Source: Simonsiella muelleri ATCC 29453 (GTDB lineage: Bacteria; Pseudomonadota; Gammaproteobacteria; Burkholderiales; Neisseriaceae). Taken from it: 64,000 bases of DNA. The notes beneath the pieces were generated by a model that had not been told where the DNA came from, ran no database searches, and worked only from the letters and a program-made list of their open reading frames with translations. The DNA lies in the NCBI RefSeq assembly GCF_002951835.1, contig NZ_CP019448.1, positions 1-64,000 of the forward strand, in the 5' to 3' direction. Shown piece by piece: positions 35,244 through 44,887 of this stretch; position 1 is the stretch's first letter, and every line of letters starts with the position of its first letter. Made by a program: the position numbers and the translations under genes.

Positions 35244-36782
35244 ATGAACACTTTTTTATCCGACCGTATCCAAAAAATTTTATTTTGGGTACTGATTTTA
35301 ATTGCTTTGATTTTTTTGCTGTATCCGACTTATCTACCGATGGTTGATTTGCCACAACATGCCGCGCAAGTGAGTGCATTGGACGATTTATTAAAAAACA
35401 AAAGCCCTTGGAAAGATATTATTTTTATTCATTGGGATACACCTTATTTGACCATGTATTTGGTGTGGTTGGGGATTTATCAGCTAACTGATATTGTTAT
35501 GTCTGCCAAAATTGTGGTGGTATTGGAATTTGTGTTTTATTTATATGCGATTCGCCAAGTGCGACGAGCGTTTGGCGTGGATAGGTTATTTGAATTTGTT
35601 GCGCTGACTTGTTTTTTTGGTTATTCGTTTCAGTGGGGATTTATTGGTTATATTTCAGGGATTCCTGTGGGCTTTTTGTTTTTGGTGGTGAATAAAAAAT
35701 GGACTGAAACTCATCAAAATAAATATTTATGGCAAGTAACTTTGTTGGGTATTTGGTGTTATGGTAGCCATGTTTTGCCATATGCATTTTTTTGTTTTTT
35801 GTCGTATGCGTATTTTTTAACTACTTTTAAGCAGCATACTTGGAAACAGCGTGGTTTGTTTACTTTACCTTATTTGTTGTTTGCGAGTATTTTATTGCGT
35901 TATTTAATGATGCCAGATCCCGCACCTTTGGAGGGTTACTTTCCTGAAAGATTGATTCAAGACAGCATGGCATACAAAATGGATAGTATTTGGTATGCAC
36001 CATGGGATATGTTTAATGATGAGTGGTATATTTTGGCTTATAAAACCTTATATTTTGCGCCATTTTTATTGGGTTATCGTTTACGAAAAGAAGTTGAGCG
36101 ATATGTTTTATTTTTGGGTACTCTGTTGATTTATTTTGTTTTACCGCGTACAGGGTTTAATACTTTTTATATTTATATTCGTTTTGCGATTTTTATTCCG
36201 ATTTTTTATTATTTATTATGGGAGCCTAAGCCATTAAATCAGAAATGGAAATACAATTTGGCGCAAATAACTTGTGTGGCATTTTGGTGCAGTATGATAT
36301 CATTAATATTTAAATTAGGTAGTAATCATATTTATTTTAATCAATCTGAAACGATGCGTGATTCACAAAAAATGCTGGCTTATATGCAGCCTGAAAAGCG
36401 TGTTTTGGGTATGTTTAATCCAAATGATAATACAGAAAATAATTTAACATTTATTTTTGAATATCATCACTTTTTGCATCAATGGTACCAAGCCAAAAAG
36501 CATGGTTGGGCGGATTACAGTTTTGGTGCAACTCATGCGATGCCTGTGCGCTTGAAAAAATCAGAATTGTATCCTAATTACGGCAATAATCGTGATGTGC
36601 TTGAACCCAATTTAATAAGTATGAATTGTCTGCCTTATGATTATTTATTAATGCGGATTCAACCGAATAAAAAAATAACACTTGATAATTTAAATCAATG
36701 GCTTGCAAAAAATCCATTGTGTCAAAATATGCAATTTGATAAGCAAATTGGCACATGGTGGTTGTTTCGTAAGATCAAGTAA
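35244..36782 (+). CDS. Polytopic membrane protein, probable GT-C type glycosyltransferase
   Basis: The 512-residue product has about ten membrane helices, beginning ILFWVLILIALIFLLYPTYLPMVDLPQHAAQ. The acidic DLPQH motif just after the first helix is where GT-C enzymes carry their catalytic Asp, and a soluble periplasmic domain of about 130 residues ends the protein. It lies divergently from the DprE1-like operon, so it may transfer the sugar made there, as TfpW does with D-arabinofuranose on pilin in Pseudomonas; this is inference. The frame extends to 35175 but the ATG at 35244 starts just before the first helix. Confidence 0.65.
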   Translation: MNTFLSDRIQKILFWVLILIALIFLLYPTYLPMVDLPQHAAQVSALDDLLKNKSPWKDIIFIHWDTPYLTMYLVWLGIYQLTDIVMSAKIVVVLEFVFYLYAIRQVRRAFGVDRLFEFVALTCFFGYSFQWGFIGYISGIPVGFLFLVVNKKWTETHQNKYLWQVTLLGIWCYGSHVLPYAFFCFLSYAYFLTTFKQHTWKQRGLFTLPYLLFASILLRYLMMPDPAPLEGYFPERLIQDSMAYKMDSIWYAPWDMFNDEWYILAYKTLYFAPFLLGYRLRKEVERYVLFLGTLLIYFVLPRTGFNTFYIYIRFAIFIPIFYYLLWEPKPLNQKWKYNLAQITCVAFWCSMISLIFKLGSNHIYFNQSETMRDSQKMLAYMQPEKRVLGMFNPNDNTENNLTFIFEYHHFLHQWYQAKKHGWADYSFGATHAMPVRLKKSELYPNYGNNRDVLEPNLISMNCLPYDYLLMRIQPNKKITLDNLNQWLAKNPLCQNMQFDKQIGTWWLFRKIK

Positions 36783-36835
36783 TTGTGGGTTTACAAAGTT
36801 TTCAGGCTGCCTGAAAAGATAGACAGCCTGAAAAT

Positions 36836-37903
36836 TCATCGTGTTTCTTGTTTGTGAATCAAATAAACAGCCCATAATGCAAATGTTGCTGTTGGCAAAA
36901 TTGCAGAAAAAAATGCAGGTACGCCATATAGTTGCGTGGTAAATCCAAATAGCCTGCCCGTGAAAAAAAACAGTAAACCCAAACAAATCCCACTAAATAA
37001 TTTTAATCCCATGTTGCTGTGTCGCGCTGAATTGGGTGTGAACGCCAACGCCACCAACGACATGACCATCGTGGCAATTGGGTACACCAATTTATTCCAC
37101 CATACTACGTCATATGCACTGGTTTGTTGTTGATTTTTCTTGAGATATTTAATATAACGTGTTAATGCGCTAAACGACATTTGTTCGGGTTTTACCACCA
37201 ACACATTCAATAAATTTTGATTAATATTGGTTTGCCAATTCATTTGTTTTATGTGTTGGATGTTGATGTGTTTGTTGGTTAATTGGCTGATTTTTGCATT
37301 TTGTAAAACCCATTTTCCATCATGTACTTGCGCTTTTTCAGCGATAATGGCTTCTGTTAATTCAAATTGTGGGTTGTATCGCCAAATACGTATATTTGTC
37401 AATGTGTTATCGGGTAGCATTGCCGCGATATTTACTATGTTTTCGCCTTGCCGTAACCACAAGCCCGTAACCGATGCGGTTATGCTGCTTTCTTTGGCAG
37501 TGGTTTTCATGGCATCTGCACGACGACCCAGTTCAGGCGCAAGCCATTCACCCAACAAAATAGTCGCCAGCGCAAAAATCGCACTGAATTTCAAAATAAT
37601 CCGAATGATGTCCGCTGTACTTAAGCCACTGGTTTTAATGACTGCCAATTCGCTGCTAGATGACAATTGACTCAATGCCAACAAACCGCCAATCAGTGTG
37701 GCAAGTGGCATTAATTGATAAGCGCGCGCTGGCATTTGCATAATGATGTATTTGAATGCTGTCCAACCTGTGTAGTTGCCTTTACCCACATTGCCAATTT
37801 CTGAAAGCAAATCAATAAAACTGTATAACGCTAAAACCGCCAAAAGGGCGTAACACGACATAACTGTCAAGCGTTTGATTAAATATTTAGTTAATAATTT
37901 CAT
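36836..37903 (-). CDS. lptG: LPS export permease LptG
   Basis: LptG is one of two membrane subunits of the LptB2FG ABC exporter that extracts lipopolysaccharide from the inner membrane. The 355-residue protein has three N-terminal and three C-terminal helices around a periplasmic jellyroll domain, with the SSSSELAVIKTSGLS coupling segment. The start MKLLTKYLIKRL at 37903 is preferred over 37918. It follows lptF on the same strand with an uptake sequence between them; another pair lies after the stop. Confidence 0.93.
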   Translation of the reverse strand: MKLLTKYLIKRLTVMSCYALLAVLALYSFIDLLSEIGNVGKGNYTGWTAFKYIIMQMPARAYQLMPLATLIGGLLALSQLSSSSELAVIKTSGLSTADIIRIILKFSAIFALATILLGEWLAPELGRRADAMKTTAKESSITASVTGLWLRQGENIVNIAAMLPDNTLTNIRIWRYNPQFELTEAIIAEKAQVHDGKWVLQNAKISQLTNKHINIQHIKQMNWQTNINQNLLNVLVVKPEQMSFSALTRYIKYLKKNQQQTSAYDVVWWNKLVYPIATMVMSLVALAFTPNSARHSNMGLKLFSGICLGLLFFFTGRLFGFTTQLYGVPAFFSAILPTATFALWAVYLIHKQETR

Positions 37904-37952
37904 GGTATTATGTATCAATTTTTTCAGGTAGCCTGAAAACTATTTTGTGAAT

Positions 37953-39068
37953 TTATTTCACTTTGCTGTGCAAGGCCATTTTTAAGCCTTTCCAAAATGG
38001 TTGAGCGGGCATGGAACGCATTTTCAATAAAATCATTGCTATACCGAAAATGAACAAATGCATCGGTAATAATCCCACCCAAAAACCAATTTTGCCATCT
38101 TCCACTGCATCGCGTAACAAAGTTAACCCATTCTGATAAATCAGAAAAAATCCAATTGCTAACAAAATATGATACGAATTCCCTGAACGCGGATTAAAAT
38201 ACGAAATCGGAATCGCCAAAACACTCAATAACAAAACCGTGATGGGCAATGAAATACGCCACATCAATTCGGCTTGGTATTTGGGTTCATTGCTGTTTAA
38301 TAATTGGCTGGTGGCGATGGTGCGGCGGTGGTCAATGGGGTTCACAATTTTGGGTGTGGTGTTGATGATAATGCTCAGTTTTTCAAAAGAAACATGCTCA
38401 AAATCGCCTTGCCCAGCCATGCCGCTGTAATAATGCCCATTTTGTAAAATCAAAGTGCGCAAATTATCACTTAAATCAAAATGTCCCGATTGTGCGAAAA
38501 TTAAATTATCACGGCCTGTTTTGTTGTCTTGTTCACGAATAAATAAGTTGTGCATTTCACCTTGTTCGGTATCAAATTTTTCTACAAAATACATTCGTCC
38601 ATTTTTGTTACCCAAAGGTTGGAATGACCCTGCTTCTACTAATGAGAGATTTTGTTTTTGTTTGAGAATTTCAGCATATTCACGGCTACGCAATTCCGCC
38701 CAAGGCAGAACAGACAATTGCATCGCCGCCACCAAAGTCGCTAATGGCAACGCGAACGCCAATACAGGTTTGACCCATTGTTTTAAACTCAAACCACTAG
38801 CCAGCCAAATGGACATTTCACTGTCGCGCCAATAGCGTGTTAAAACTGTTAAGATACTAATATAAGCCGTTAAAACCAACAATAATGGGGTCATGCCCAG
38901 CGTCCAAAAACCAATCAACGCCAGTACCGCATCAACCGCCACTCGCCCATCTGCGGCGCGTCCGAGCAAATTAATGCCTTGTGTGAACACCAAAACCGCC
39001 AATACCACAATAAAAATGGCAATGGCGGTTAATGTGGTTTCTTTAATAAATTGTTTTTGATAAATCAT
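37953..39068 (-). CDS. lptF: LPS export permease LptF
   Basis: LptF pairs with LptG in the LPS transporter. The 371-residue protein shows the family layout: MIYQKQFIKETTLTAIAIFIVVLAVLVFTQ helix one, the coupling segment WRDSEMSIWLASGLSL, a periplasmic jellyroll with FVEKF..GEMHNLFI, and three C-terminal helices including ISLPITVLLLSVLAIPISYFNPRSG. It lies upstream of lptG in one operon and downstream of the RDD gene. Confidence 0.95.
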   Translation of the reverse strand: MIYQKQFIKETTLTAIAIFIVVLAVLVFTQGINLLGRAADGRVAVDAVLALIGFWTLGMTPLLLVLTAYISILTVLTRYWRDSEMSIWLASGLSLKQWVKPVLAFALPLATLVAAMQLSVLPWAELRSREYAEILKQKQNLSLVEAGSFQPLGNKNGRMYFVEKFDTEQGEMHNLFIREQDNKTGRDNLIFAQSGHFDLSDNLRTLILQNGHYYSGMAGQGDFEHVSFEKLSIIINTTPKIVNPIDHRRTIATSQLLNSNEPKYQAELMWRISLPITVLLLSVLAIPISYFNPRSGNSYHILLAIGFFLIYQNGLTLLRDAVEDGKIGFWVGLLPMHLFIFGIAMILLKMRSMPAQPFWKGLKMALHSKVK

Positions 39069-39107
39069 GTTGATATTTTACGCGAACTTTTTCAGGCAGC
39101 CTGAAAA

Positions 39108-39722
39108 TTATTTCTCTAATGAAATTTTGGTTGCAGGCTTAGGTGCATTAGCAGGCGGTAATTTTATCACCACCGTATTGGCAATTTTGTCTTGTAATGT
39201 GCGACGGTCGCGAGACGTGAATAGCATCACTGTGCAAATTAATGTAGGAATATAACTAAATGAATTATTTAAAATCACTTCCTTAGATATATCTTCTAGA
39301 GTGAGCATCATGAACAGCAAATTCGCCACTATACCCACCGCAATTGCTGACGCAACCATATAAACCACTTCACGCAATAAAACCGTCCCCACAAAACCTG
39401 CTTCCGATCCATCGGATTTGATGACTTTTAAATTTAACAATTTTTTGCCTAATGATTGTCCCGTTGTAGACATTAGCACGCATTGCCAAATGCAGTACGC
39501 TAAAAAAATCGCCAAACCCACAAGAAACCACAATGGGTTAAATTTGTCCACCAGTATTTGCATTTCATCTATATTCCAATTATCGCCGTCTTTGATATTC
39601 ATTAAGCCGACGAAAAAGCCGACAATCATGGGAATCATGGCAATGGTGCTGAAAATATTGTTTAACAATGCCGCACCAATGCGTTCCCAACCGCCAGCCA
39701 ATTCCACTTCTAATTGTTCCAT
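39108..39722 (-). CDS. RDD-family membrane protein
   Basis: The 204-residue product has the RDD hallmark layout: GWERIGAALLNN start, a membrane helix pair, STTGQSLGKKLLNLKVIKSDGSEAG and the end SRDRRTLQDKIANTVVIK. Proteins of the family are inner-membrane proteins of mostly unknown function, some linked to ion stress. It is upstream of lptF on the same strand with an uptake sequence between. Confidence 0.88.
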   Translation of the reverse strand: MEQLEVELAGGWERIGAALLNNIFSTIAMIPMIVGFFVGLMNIKDGDNWNIDEMQILVDKFNPLWFLVGLAIFLAYCIWQCVLMSTTGQSLGKKLLNLKVIKSDGSEAGFVGTVLLREVVYMVASAIAVGIVANLLFMMLTLEDISKEVILNNSFSYIPTLICTVMLFTSRDRRTLQDKIANTVVIKLPPANAPKPATKISLEK

Positions 39723-39938
39723 GATTCTGTTATTCCTTAAATATTGAAAATTAATGCGACAAATTTTTCAGGCTGCCTGAAAAATGAAAGACAGTATTAT
39801 TGTACTTTAATTTGCTGCATGCTTGGTAATTTGTCTGAGAATAATATTCAAATTTGTTAGTCTCAATGAAAAGTACACGATAAAAGATTAGATAAAACGT
39901 GCATAACTATTTTATTTTAAATAAATAACTGTTATGAA

Positions 39939-40082
39939 CTATAAGCCTAAATGAAAATATGCCATGATGAGTGCGACCAAAAATCCAATTAAAATTAATT
40001 TGATAATAAATTTAGTTACTTTCCAAATAATCCACAAAAAAAACAGCACAATTGCCAATGCGCCCAAATCTGCAAAATCCAT
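39939..40082 (-). CDS. 47-residue membrane protein
   Basis: A short frame on the minus strand encodes MDFADLGALAIVLFFLWIIW followed by a second hydrophobic stretch and the end MAYFHLGL. AGGGAAATTGAC in front of the ATG is an excellent ribosome binding site. Two hydrophobic segments separated by a short KVTK link suggest a hairpin membrane protein. It is divergent from rpsL. Its size means it is easily missed. The function is unknown. Confidence 0.6.
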   Translation of the reverse strand: MDFADLGALAIVLFFLWIIWKVTKFIIKLILIGFLVALIMAYFHLGL

Positions 40083-40181
40083 GTCAATTTCCCTAGAATA
40101 AACAAAAACGCATTATTCAATAAAATAAGGCTGCCTGAAAGTTAATTTGAGGCAAAATAATGGCTAATTCGCATCAAATCA

Positions 40182-40211
40182 TTGACTCAACGCTCAAAAA
40201 AATGCAATAAT
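40182..40211 (+). promoter_or_regulatory. Promoter of the rpsL-rpsG-fusA operon
   Basis: TTGACT (40182-40187) and AATAAT (40206-40211) are separated by 18 bases, a good sigma-70 type promoter. The leader to the rpsL ATG is then about 60 bases. Confidence 0.6.
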
Positions 40212-40276
40212 GTTCGGCTTGCTGGCATGGTGCTGGCAAGTATTAGCAAATATTTTTTCAACAGGAATTAAAAAAT

Positions 40277-40648
40277 ATGCCTACTATTAACCAATTGGTT
40301 CGCAAAGGTCGTCAAAAACCTGTTTACGTGAACAAAGTGCCTGCGTTGGAAGCATGCCCACAAAAACGTGGTGTTTGCACACGCGTTTATACAACAACTC
40401 CTAAAAAACCTAACTCTGCATTGCGTAAAGTATGTAAAGTTCGCTTGACCAACGGTTTTGAAGTGATTTCATACATCGGTGGTGAAGGTCATAACTTGCA
40501 AGAGCATAGCGTGGTTTTGATTCGTGGCGGTCGTGTAAAAGACTTGCCAGGTGTGCGTTACCACACAGTACGTGGTTCTTTGGATACGGCTGGTGTTAAA
40601 GACCGTAAACAAGCACGTTCTAAATATGGTGCGAAACGCCCTAAATAA
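40277..40648 (+). CDS. rpsL: 30S ribosomal protein S12
   Basis: The 123-residue protein is complete and typical: MPTINQLVRKGRQKP, TTPKKPNSALRKV (Lys43 region tied to streptomycin resistance, here wild-type lysine) and GRVKDLPGVRYHTVRG. It is the first gene of the str operon, at the decoding centre of the 30S subunit. Confidence 0.99.
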   Translation: MPTINQLVRKGRQKPVYVNKVPALEACPQKRGVCTRVYTTTPKKPNSALRKVCKVRLTNGFEVISYIGGEGHNLQEHSVVLIRGGRVKDLPGVRYHTVRGSLDTAGVKDRKQARSKYGAKRPK

Positions 40649-40787
40649 TCTCAATTATTTGATTTTTAATTAAAATGGCATGTCGGCTGCCTGAAAAACT
40701 GGAAAATCCAGAGTGCAGACGAGTAAGTGATTATTTTGATAAATAATCATGGCTTTGCCCAACTGAATATAACTTAAGGAATTTAAA

Positions 40788-41261
40788 ATGCCAAGACGCA
40801 GAGAAGTCCCAAAACGCGACGTATTGCCAGATCCAAAATTCGGCAGCGTTGAATTGTCTAAATTCATGAACGTATTGATGATTGACGGCAAGAAAGCCGT
40901 TGCAGAACGCATTGTATACGGCGCGTTAGAACAAATTGCCAAAAAAGTACAAGGCAAAGAAGCGATTGAAGTATTCAATGAAGCCATCGCTAACGCAAAA
41001 CCTTTGGTAGAAGTAAAAAGCCGCCGTGTAGGTGGTGCTAACTACCAAGTTCCTGTTGAAGTTCGTGCTGATCGCCGTTTGGCGTTGGCAATGCGTTGGG
41101 TACGTGATGCTGCTCGTAAACGTGGTGAAAAATCCATGGATTTGCGTTTAGCAGGTGAATTGATTGATGCGGCAGAAGGTCGCGGCGGTGCGATGAAAAA
41201 ACGTGAAGAAGTTCACCGCATGGCTGAAGCGAACAAAGCATTCTCTCACTTCCGTTTCTAA
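40788..41261 (+). CDS. rpsG: 30S ribosomal protein S7
   Basis: The 157-residue protein begins MPRRREVPKRDVLPDPKFGS and has the usual NVLMIDGKKAVAERIVYGA and GGANYQVPVEV blocks. S7 starts assembly of the 30S head and in E. coli represses its own operon. It lies 139 bases after rpsL, and 18 bases before fusA. An uptake core is in the rpsL-rpsG gap. Confidence 0.99.
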   Translation: MPRRREVPKRDVLPDPKFGSVELSKFMNVLMIDGKKAVAERIVYGALEQIAKKVQGKEAIEVFNEAIANAKPLVEVKSRRVGGANYQVPVEVRADRRLALAMRWVRDAARKRGEKSMDLRLAGELIDAAEGRGGAMKKREEVHRMAEANKAFSHFRF

Positions 41262-41279
41262 TATTGAAAGATTAATAAA

Positions 41280-43385
41280 ATGGCTCGTAAAACCCCAATT
41301 AGCCTGTACCGCAATATCGGTATTTCGGCTCACATTGATGCTGGTAAAACCACCACAACTGAACGTATCCTGTTCTACACTGGTCTGACACACAAACTGG
41401 GTGAAGTGCATGACGGTGCAGCAACTACCGACTACATGGAACAAGAGCAAGAGCGTGGTATTACCATTACTTCTGCGGCGGTAACTTCCTACTGGTCTGG
41501 TATGGCGAAACAGTTCAAAGAACATCGCTTCAACATCATTGATACCCCAGGACACGTGGACTTTACTGTTGAAGTGGAACGTTCTATGCGCGTTTTGGAT
41601 GGCGCGGTGATGGTGTACTGTGCAGTAGGTGGTGTACAACCCCAATCTGAAACCGTGTGGCGTCAAGCTAATAAATACAAAGTGCCTCGCTTAGCATTTG
41701 TTAATAAAATGGACCGCCAAGGCGCGAACTTCTTCCGCGTAGTGGAACAAATGAAGACTCGTCTGCGTGCTAATCCAGTACCTATCGTTATCCCTGTGGG
41801 AGCGGAGGATGCCTTTGAAGGCGTGGTAGACTTGTTGAAAATGAAAGCCATCATTTGGAACGAAGCCGATAAAGGTGTTACTTTTGAATATGGCGATGTA
41901 CCTGCTGATTTGGTGACTACTGCAGAAGAATGGCGTCAAAACATGATTGAAGCCGCTGCCGAAGCCAACGAAGAATTAATGGACAAATACTTGGGCGGCG
42001 AAGAGTTGTCTGAGGAAGAAATCGTTGCTGCTTTGCGTCAACGTACATTGGCTGGCGAAATTCAACCAATGTTATGCGGTTCTGCCTTTAAAAACAAAGG
42101 TGTACAGCGTATGCTAGACGCAGTGGTTGAGTTGCTGCCTGCACCAACTGACATTCCGCCTGTACAGGGTGTGAAACCTGATTCTGAAGAAACTGATAGT
42201 CGTGAAGCCAGTGATGATGCGCCATTCTCAGCTTTAGCGTTCAAAATGTTGAACGATAAATATGTGGGTAACTTGACATTTATCCGTGTTTATTCAGGTG
42301 TGGTAAAATCTGGCGATACCGTTATCAATTCAGTAAAAGGCACACGCGAGCGCATTGGTCGTTTGGTGCAAATGACTGCTGCTGACCGTACCGAAATTGA
42401 AGAAGTTCGCGCAGGTGATATTGCTGCTGCTATCGGTCTGAAAGATGTTACCACAGGCGAAACCCTGTGTGATGACAAAGCACCTATCATCTTGGAACGC
42501 ATGGAGTTCCCAGAGCCTGTTATCCACGTGGCTGTTGAACCCAAAACCAAAGCCGACCAAGAAAAAATGGGTATCGCCTTGAATCGTTTGGCAAAAGAAG
42601 ACCCTTCATTCCGCGTGCGTACAGACGAAGAATCTGGTCAAACCATTATTTCTGGTATGGGTGAGTTGCACTTGGAAATCATTGTTGACCGTATGAAGCG
42701 CGAATTTGGCGTAGAAGCCAACGTAGGTGCGCCTCAAGTGGCTTACCGTGAAACCATTCGTAAAGCGGTTAAAGCAGAACACAAACACGCTAAACAATCT
42801 GGTGGTAAAGGTCAATACGGTCACGTTGTGATTGAGATGGAACCAATGGAACCAGGTGGCGCAGGCTACGAGTTTATTGATGAAATTAAAGGCGGTGTGA
42901 TTCCACGCGAATTTATTCCATCAGTAGATAAAGGTATTCGCGATACTTTGCCAAATGGTGTGGTTGCAGGTTTCCCAGTGGTAGATGTGCGTATTCGTTT
43001 GGTATTCGGTTCTTACCATGATGTGGACTCTTCACAATTGGCGTTTGAATTGGCTGCTTCACAAGCATTTAAAGAAGGTATGCGTCAAGCTTCTCCTGCT
43101 TTGCTTGAACCAATCATGGCTGTTGAAGTAGAAACACCAGAAGAATACATGGGCGATGTGATGGGCGACTTGAACCGTCGTCGTGGTATCGTATTGGGTA
43201 TGGACGATGATGGTATCGGTGGCAAAAAAGTACGCGCCGAAGTACCTTTGGCAGAAATGTTTGGTTACTCAACTGACTTGCGTTCTGCAACACAAGGTCG
43301 TGCGACTTACTCAATGGAATTTGCGAAATACGCAGAAGCTCCTGCTCACGTTGCAGCTGAAGTAACTGCTGCTCGTAAAGGTTAA
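41280..43385 (+). CDS. fusA: Elongation factor G
   Basis: EF-G is the GTPase that drives ribosome translocation. The 701-residue protein has SAHIDAGKTTTTERIL (P loop), the switch GITITSAAVT, DTPGHVDFT and NKMDR, then domains II-V. It follows rpsG by 18 bases. In most Neisseriaceae tuf and rpsJ come next; here a terminator and ruvC follow. Confidence 0.99.
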   Translation: MARKTPISLYRNIGISAHIDAGKTTTTERILFYTGLTHKLGEVHDGAATTDYMEQEQERGITITSAAVTSYWSGMAKQFKEHRFNIIDTPGHVDFTVEVERSMRVLDGAVMVYCAVGGVQPQSETVWRQANKYKVPRLAFVNKMDRQGANFFRVVEQMKTRLRANPVPIVIPVGAEDAFEGVVDLLKMKAIIWNEADKGVTFEYGDVPADLVTTAEEWRQNMIEAAAEANEELMDKYLGGEELSEEEIVAALRQRTLAGEIQPMLCGSAFKNKGVQRMLDAVVELLPAPTDIPPVQGVKPDSEETDSREASDDAPFSALAFKMLNDKYVGNLTFIRVYSGVVKSGDTVINSVKGTRERIGRLVQMTAADRTEIEEVRAGDIAAAIGLKDVTTGETLCDDKAPIILERMEFPEPVIHVAVEPKTKADQEKMGIALNRLAKEDPSFRVRTDEESGQTIISGMGELHLEIIVDRMKREFGVEANVGAPQVAYRETIRKAVKAEHKHAKQSGGKGQYGHVVIEMEPMEPGGAGYEFIDEIKGGVIPREFIPSVDKGIRDTLPNGVVAGFPVVDVRIRLVFGSYHDVDSSQLAFELAASQAFKEGMRQASPALLEPIMAVEVETPEEYMGDVMGDLNRRRGIVLGMDDDGIGGKKVRAEVPLAEMFGYSTDLRSATQGRATYSMEFAKYAEAPAHVAAEVTAARKG

Positions 43386-43431
43386 TTGATTGAAATATAA
43401 GCTGTCTGGAATTTCAGGCAGCCTGAAAAAT

Positions 43432-43474
43432 AATCGGCTTATCCAATATTGATTTTGGATACGCCGATTTTTTT
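43432..43474 (+). terminator. Terminator after fusA
   Basis: AATCGGC and ATCCAA pair with TTTGGAT and GCCGATT around a short loop, followed by a run of seven T. An uptake sequence lies just upstream. It closes the str operon. Confidence 0.8.
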
Positions 43475-43526
43475 GCAGGTTTCTTTTTGAGTATAATTTT
43501 AGCTTTTGAATGATTGATGAGTGATG

Positions 43527-44060
43527 ATGTCTAGACCAGTCCGAGTTTTGGGAATTGACCCCGGTAGCCGTACCACAGGTTTCGGTATTATTGATTTGGT
43601 GGGACGCGAATACCAATATGTGGCATCAGGCTGCATTCGTACCATTCCAAACGATGAATTGGCGGGGCGAATTGGCGTGATTGTGCAACATATTGATGAA
43701 ATCATTGAAACTTATCGTCCCAATCAAGCGGCGATTGAACAGGTTTTTGTTAACGTGAATCCGAAAGCCACCCTGATGTTGGGGCAAGCACGTGGGGCAG
43801 CGATTGCGGCATTGGTTTTGCGTGGGCTGCCAGTGCATGAATATACGGCTTTGCAGGTTAAGCAGGCGGTAGTTGGGCAGGGCAAAGCTGCCAAAGAGCA
43901 GGTGCAGCATATGGTTGTGAATATGTTGAAATTATCAGGAACGCCACAAGCCGATGCAGCAGATGGCTTGGCAGTTGCGCTGACTCATGCATTGCGCGGT
44001 TATGGTTTGGCGGGGCGGTTGGGCGGATTGGCGATTAAAGGTGGACGTTTTCAAATTTAA
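43527..44060 (+). CDS. ruvC: Crossover junction endodeoxyribonuclease RuvC
   Basis: RuvC cuts Holliday junctions moved by RuvAB. The product of about 177 residues has the RNase H-like acidic residues: Asp11 in LGIDPGS, Glu in AIEQVF and two Asp in ADAADGLAVALTHA. The frame opens GTG-ATG-ATG; the third codon (43527) lies five bases after GAG and is preferred. An uptake sequence lies downstream. Confidence 0.96.
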   Translation: MSRPVRVLGIDPGSRTTGFGIIDLVGREYQYVASGCIRTIPNDELAGRIGVIVQHIDEIIETYRPNQAAIEQVFVNVNPKATLMLGQARGAAIAALVLRGLPVHEYTALQVKQAVVGQGKAAKEQVQHMVVNMLKLSGTPQADAADGLAVALTHALRGYGLAGRLGGLAIKGGRFQI

Positions 44061-44186
44061 CTTTTTGTTTATTCAAATTATCCCAAAATGTCTTCAGGCA
44101 GCCTGAAAGACAAAAATCCATCTTTTGAATATAATCTTGATGTTACGGTAGGTTAAAATTCCATTTCTGAAATAAGGCGATATTCC

Positions 44187-44885
44187 ATGTCTATTCACAT
44201 TTTAATCGTAGAAGATGAAGCCGCGATTGCCACGTTGATTCGCTTTAATTTGGAACAAGCTGGCTTTCAGGTCAGCGTTTCAGGCAGCGTGGAGGAATCT
44301 AAGATATTAATTAATAAACAATTACCTGATTTAATTTTACTGGATTGGATGTTGCCACAAACTTCAGGTGTGCAATTTGTTGGGCAACTTCGCGCCGATT
44401 CTCGCACGCGTGAATTGCCGATTATTTTGCTCACGGCGCGTAGCGAAGACGTGGACAAAGAAACAGGGCTGAATCAAGGTGCGGATGATTACATTACCAA
44501 ACCTTTTTCGCCACGTGAATTGGTGGCGCGTGTGAATGCGCTTTTGCGCCGCCGTGCGCCACAAAAGACGGAAAATATCATCAGGTTATCATCACTGACG
44601 TTGGATCCAAGTCAATTCAGCGTCCAAGTGGCTGATAAAAAAATAGAATTTTCTCCTAGTGAATTTAAGTTGTTACATTTTTTTATGACTCATCCCAACC
44701 GAATTTACACACGGCGACAATTATTGGATTTGGTGTGGGGTGACCATATTTTTGTGGAGGAGCGCACGATAGATGTGCATATCCGCCGCTTAAGACGGGG
44801 TTTAGAAAGCGTAAATTTGGCGCATTGGGTGCAGACCATTCGCGGTAGTGGTTATCAATTTTCCCCTGATAAGACAGAAGTTTAA
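44187..44885 (+). CDS. phoB: Phosphate-type response regulator PhoB
   Basis: The 232-residue OmpR-class regulator has a receiver domain with Asp9-Glu-Glu type acidic pocket (IVEDEA), phosphoacceptor Asp53 in LLDWMLP and Lys in ITKPFSP, and a C-terminal winged helix (SPSEFKLLHFFMTHPNRIYTRRQLLDLVWGDHIFVEERTIDVHIRRLRRGL). That DNA-binding part is close to PhoB. It is followed two bases later by its kinase. No pst or pho-box genes are seen here. Confidence 0.82.
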   Translation: MSIHILIVEDEAAIATLIRFNLEQAGFQVSVSGSVEESKILINKQLPDLILLDWMLPQTSGVQFVGQLRADSRTRELPIILLTARSEDVDKETGLNQGADDYITKPFSPRELVARVNALLRRRAPQKTENIIRLSSLTLDPSQFSVQVADKKIEFSPSEFKLLHFFMTHPNRIYTRRQLLDLVWGDHIFVEERTIDVHIRRLRRGLESVNLAHWVQTIRGSGYQFSPDKTEV

Positions 44886-44887
44886 TT

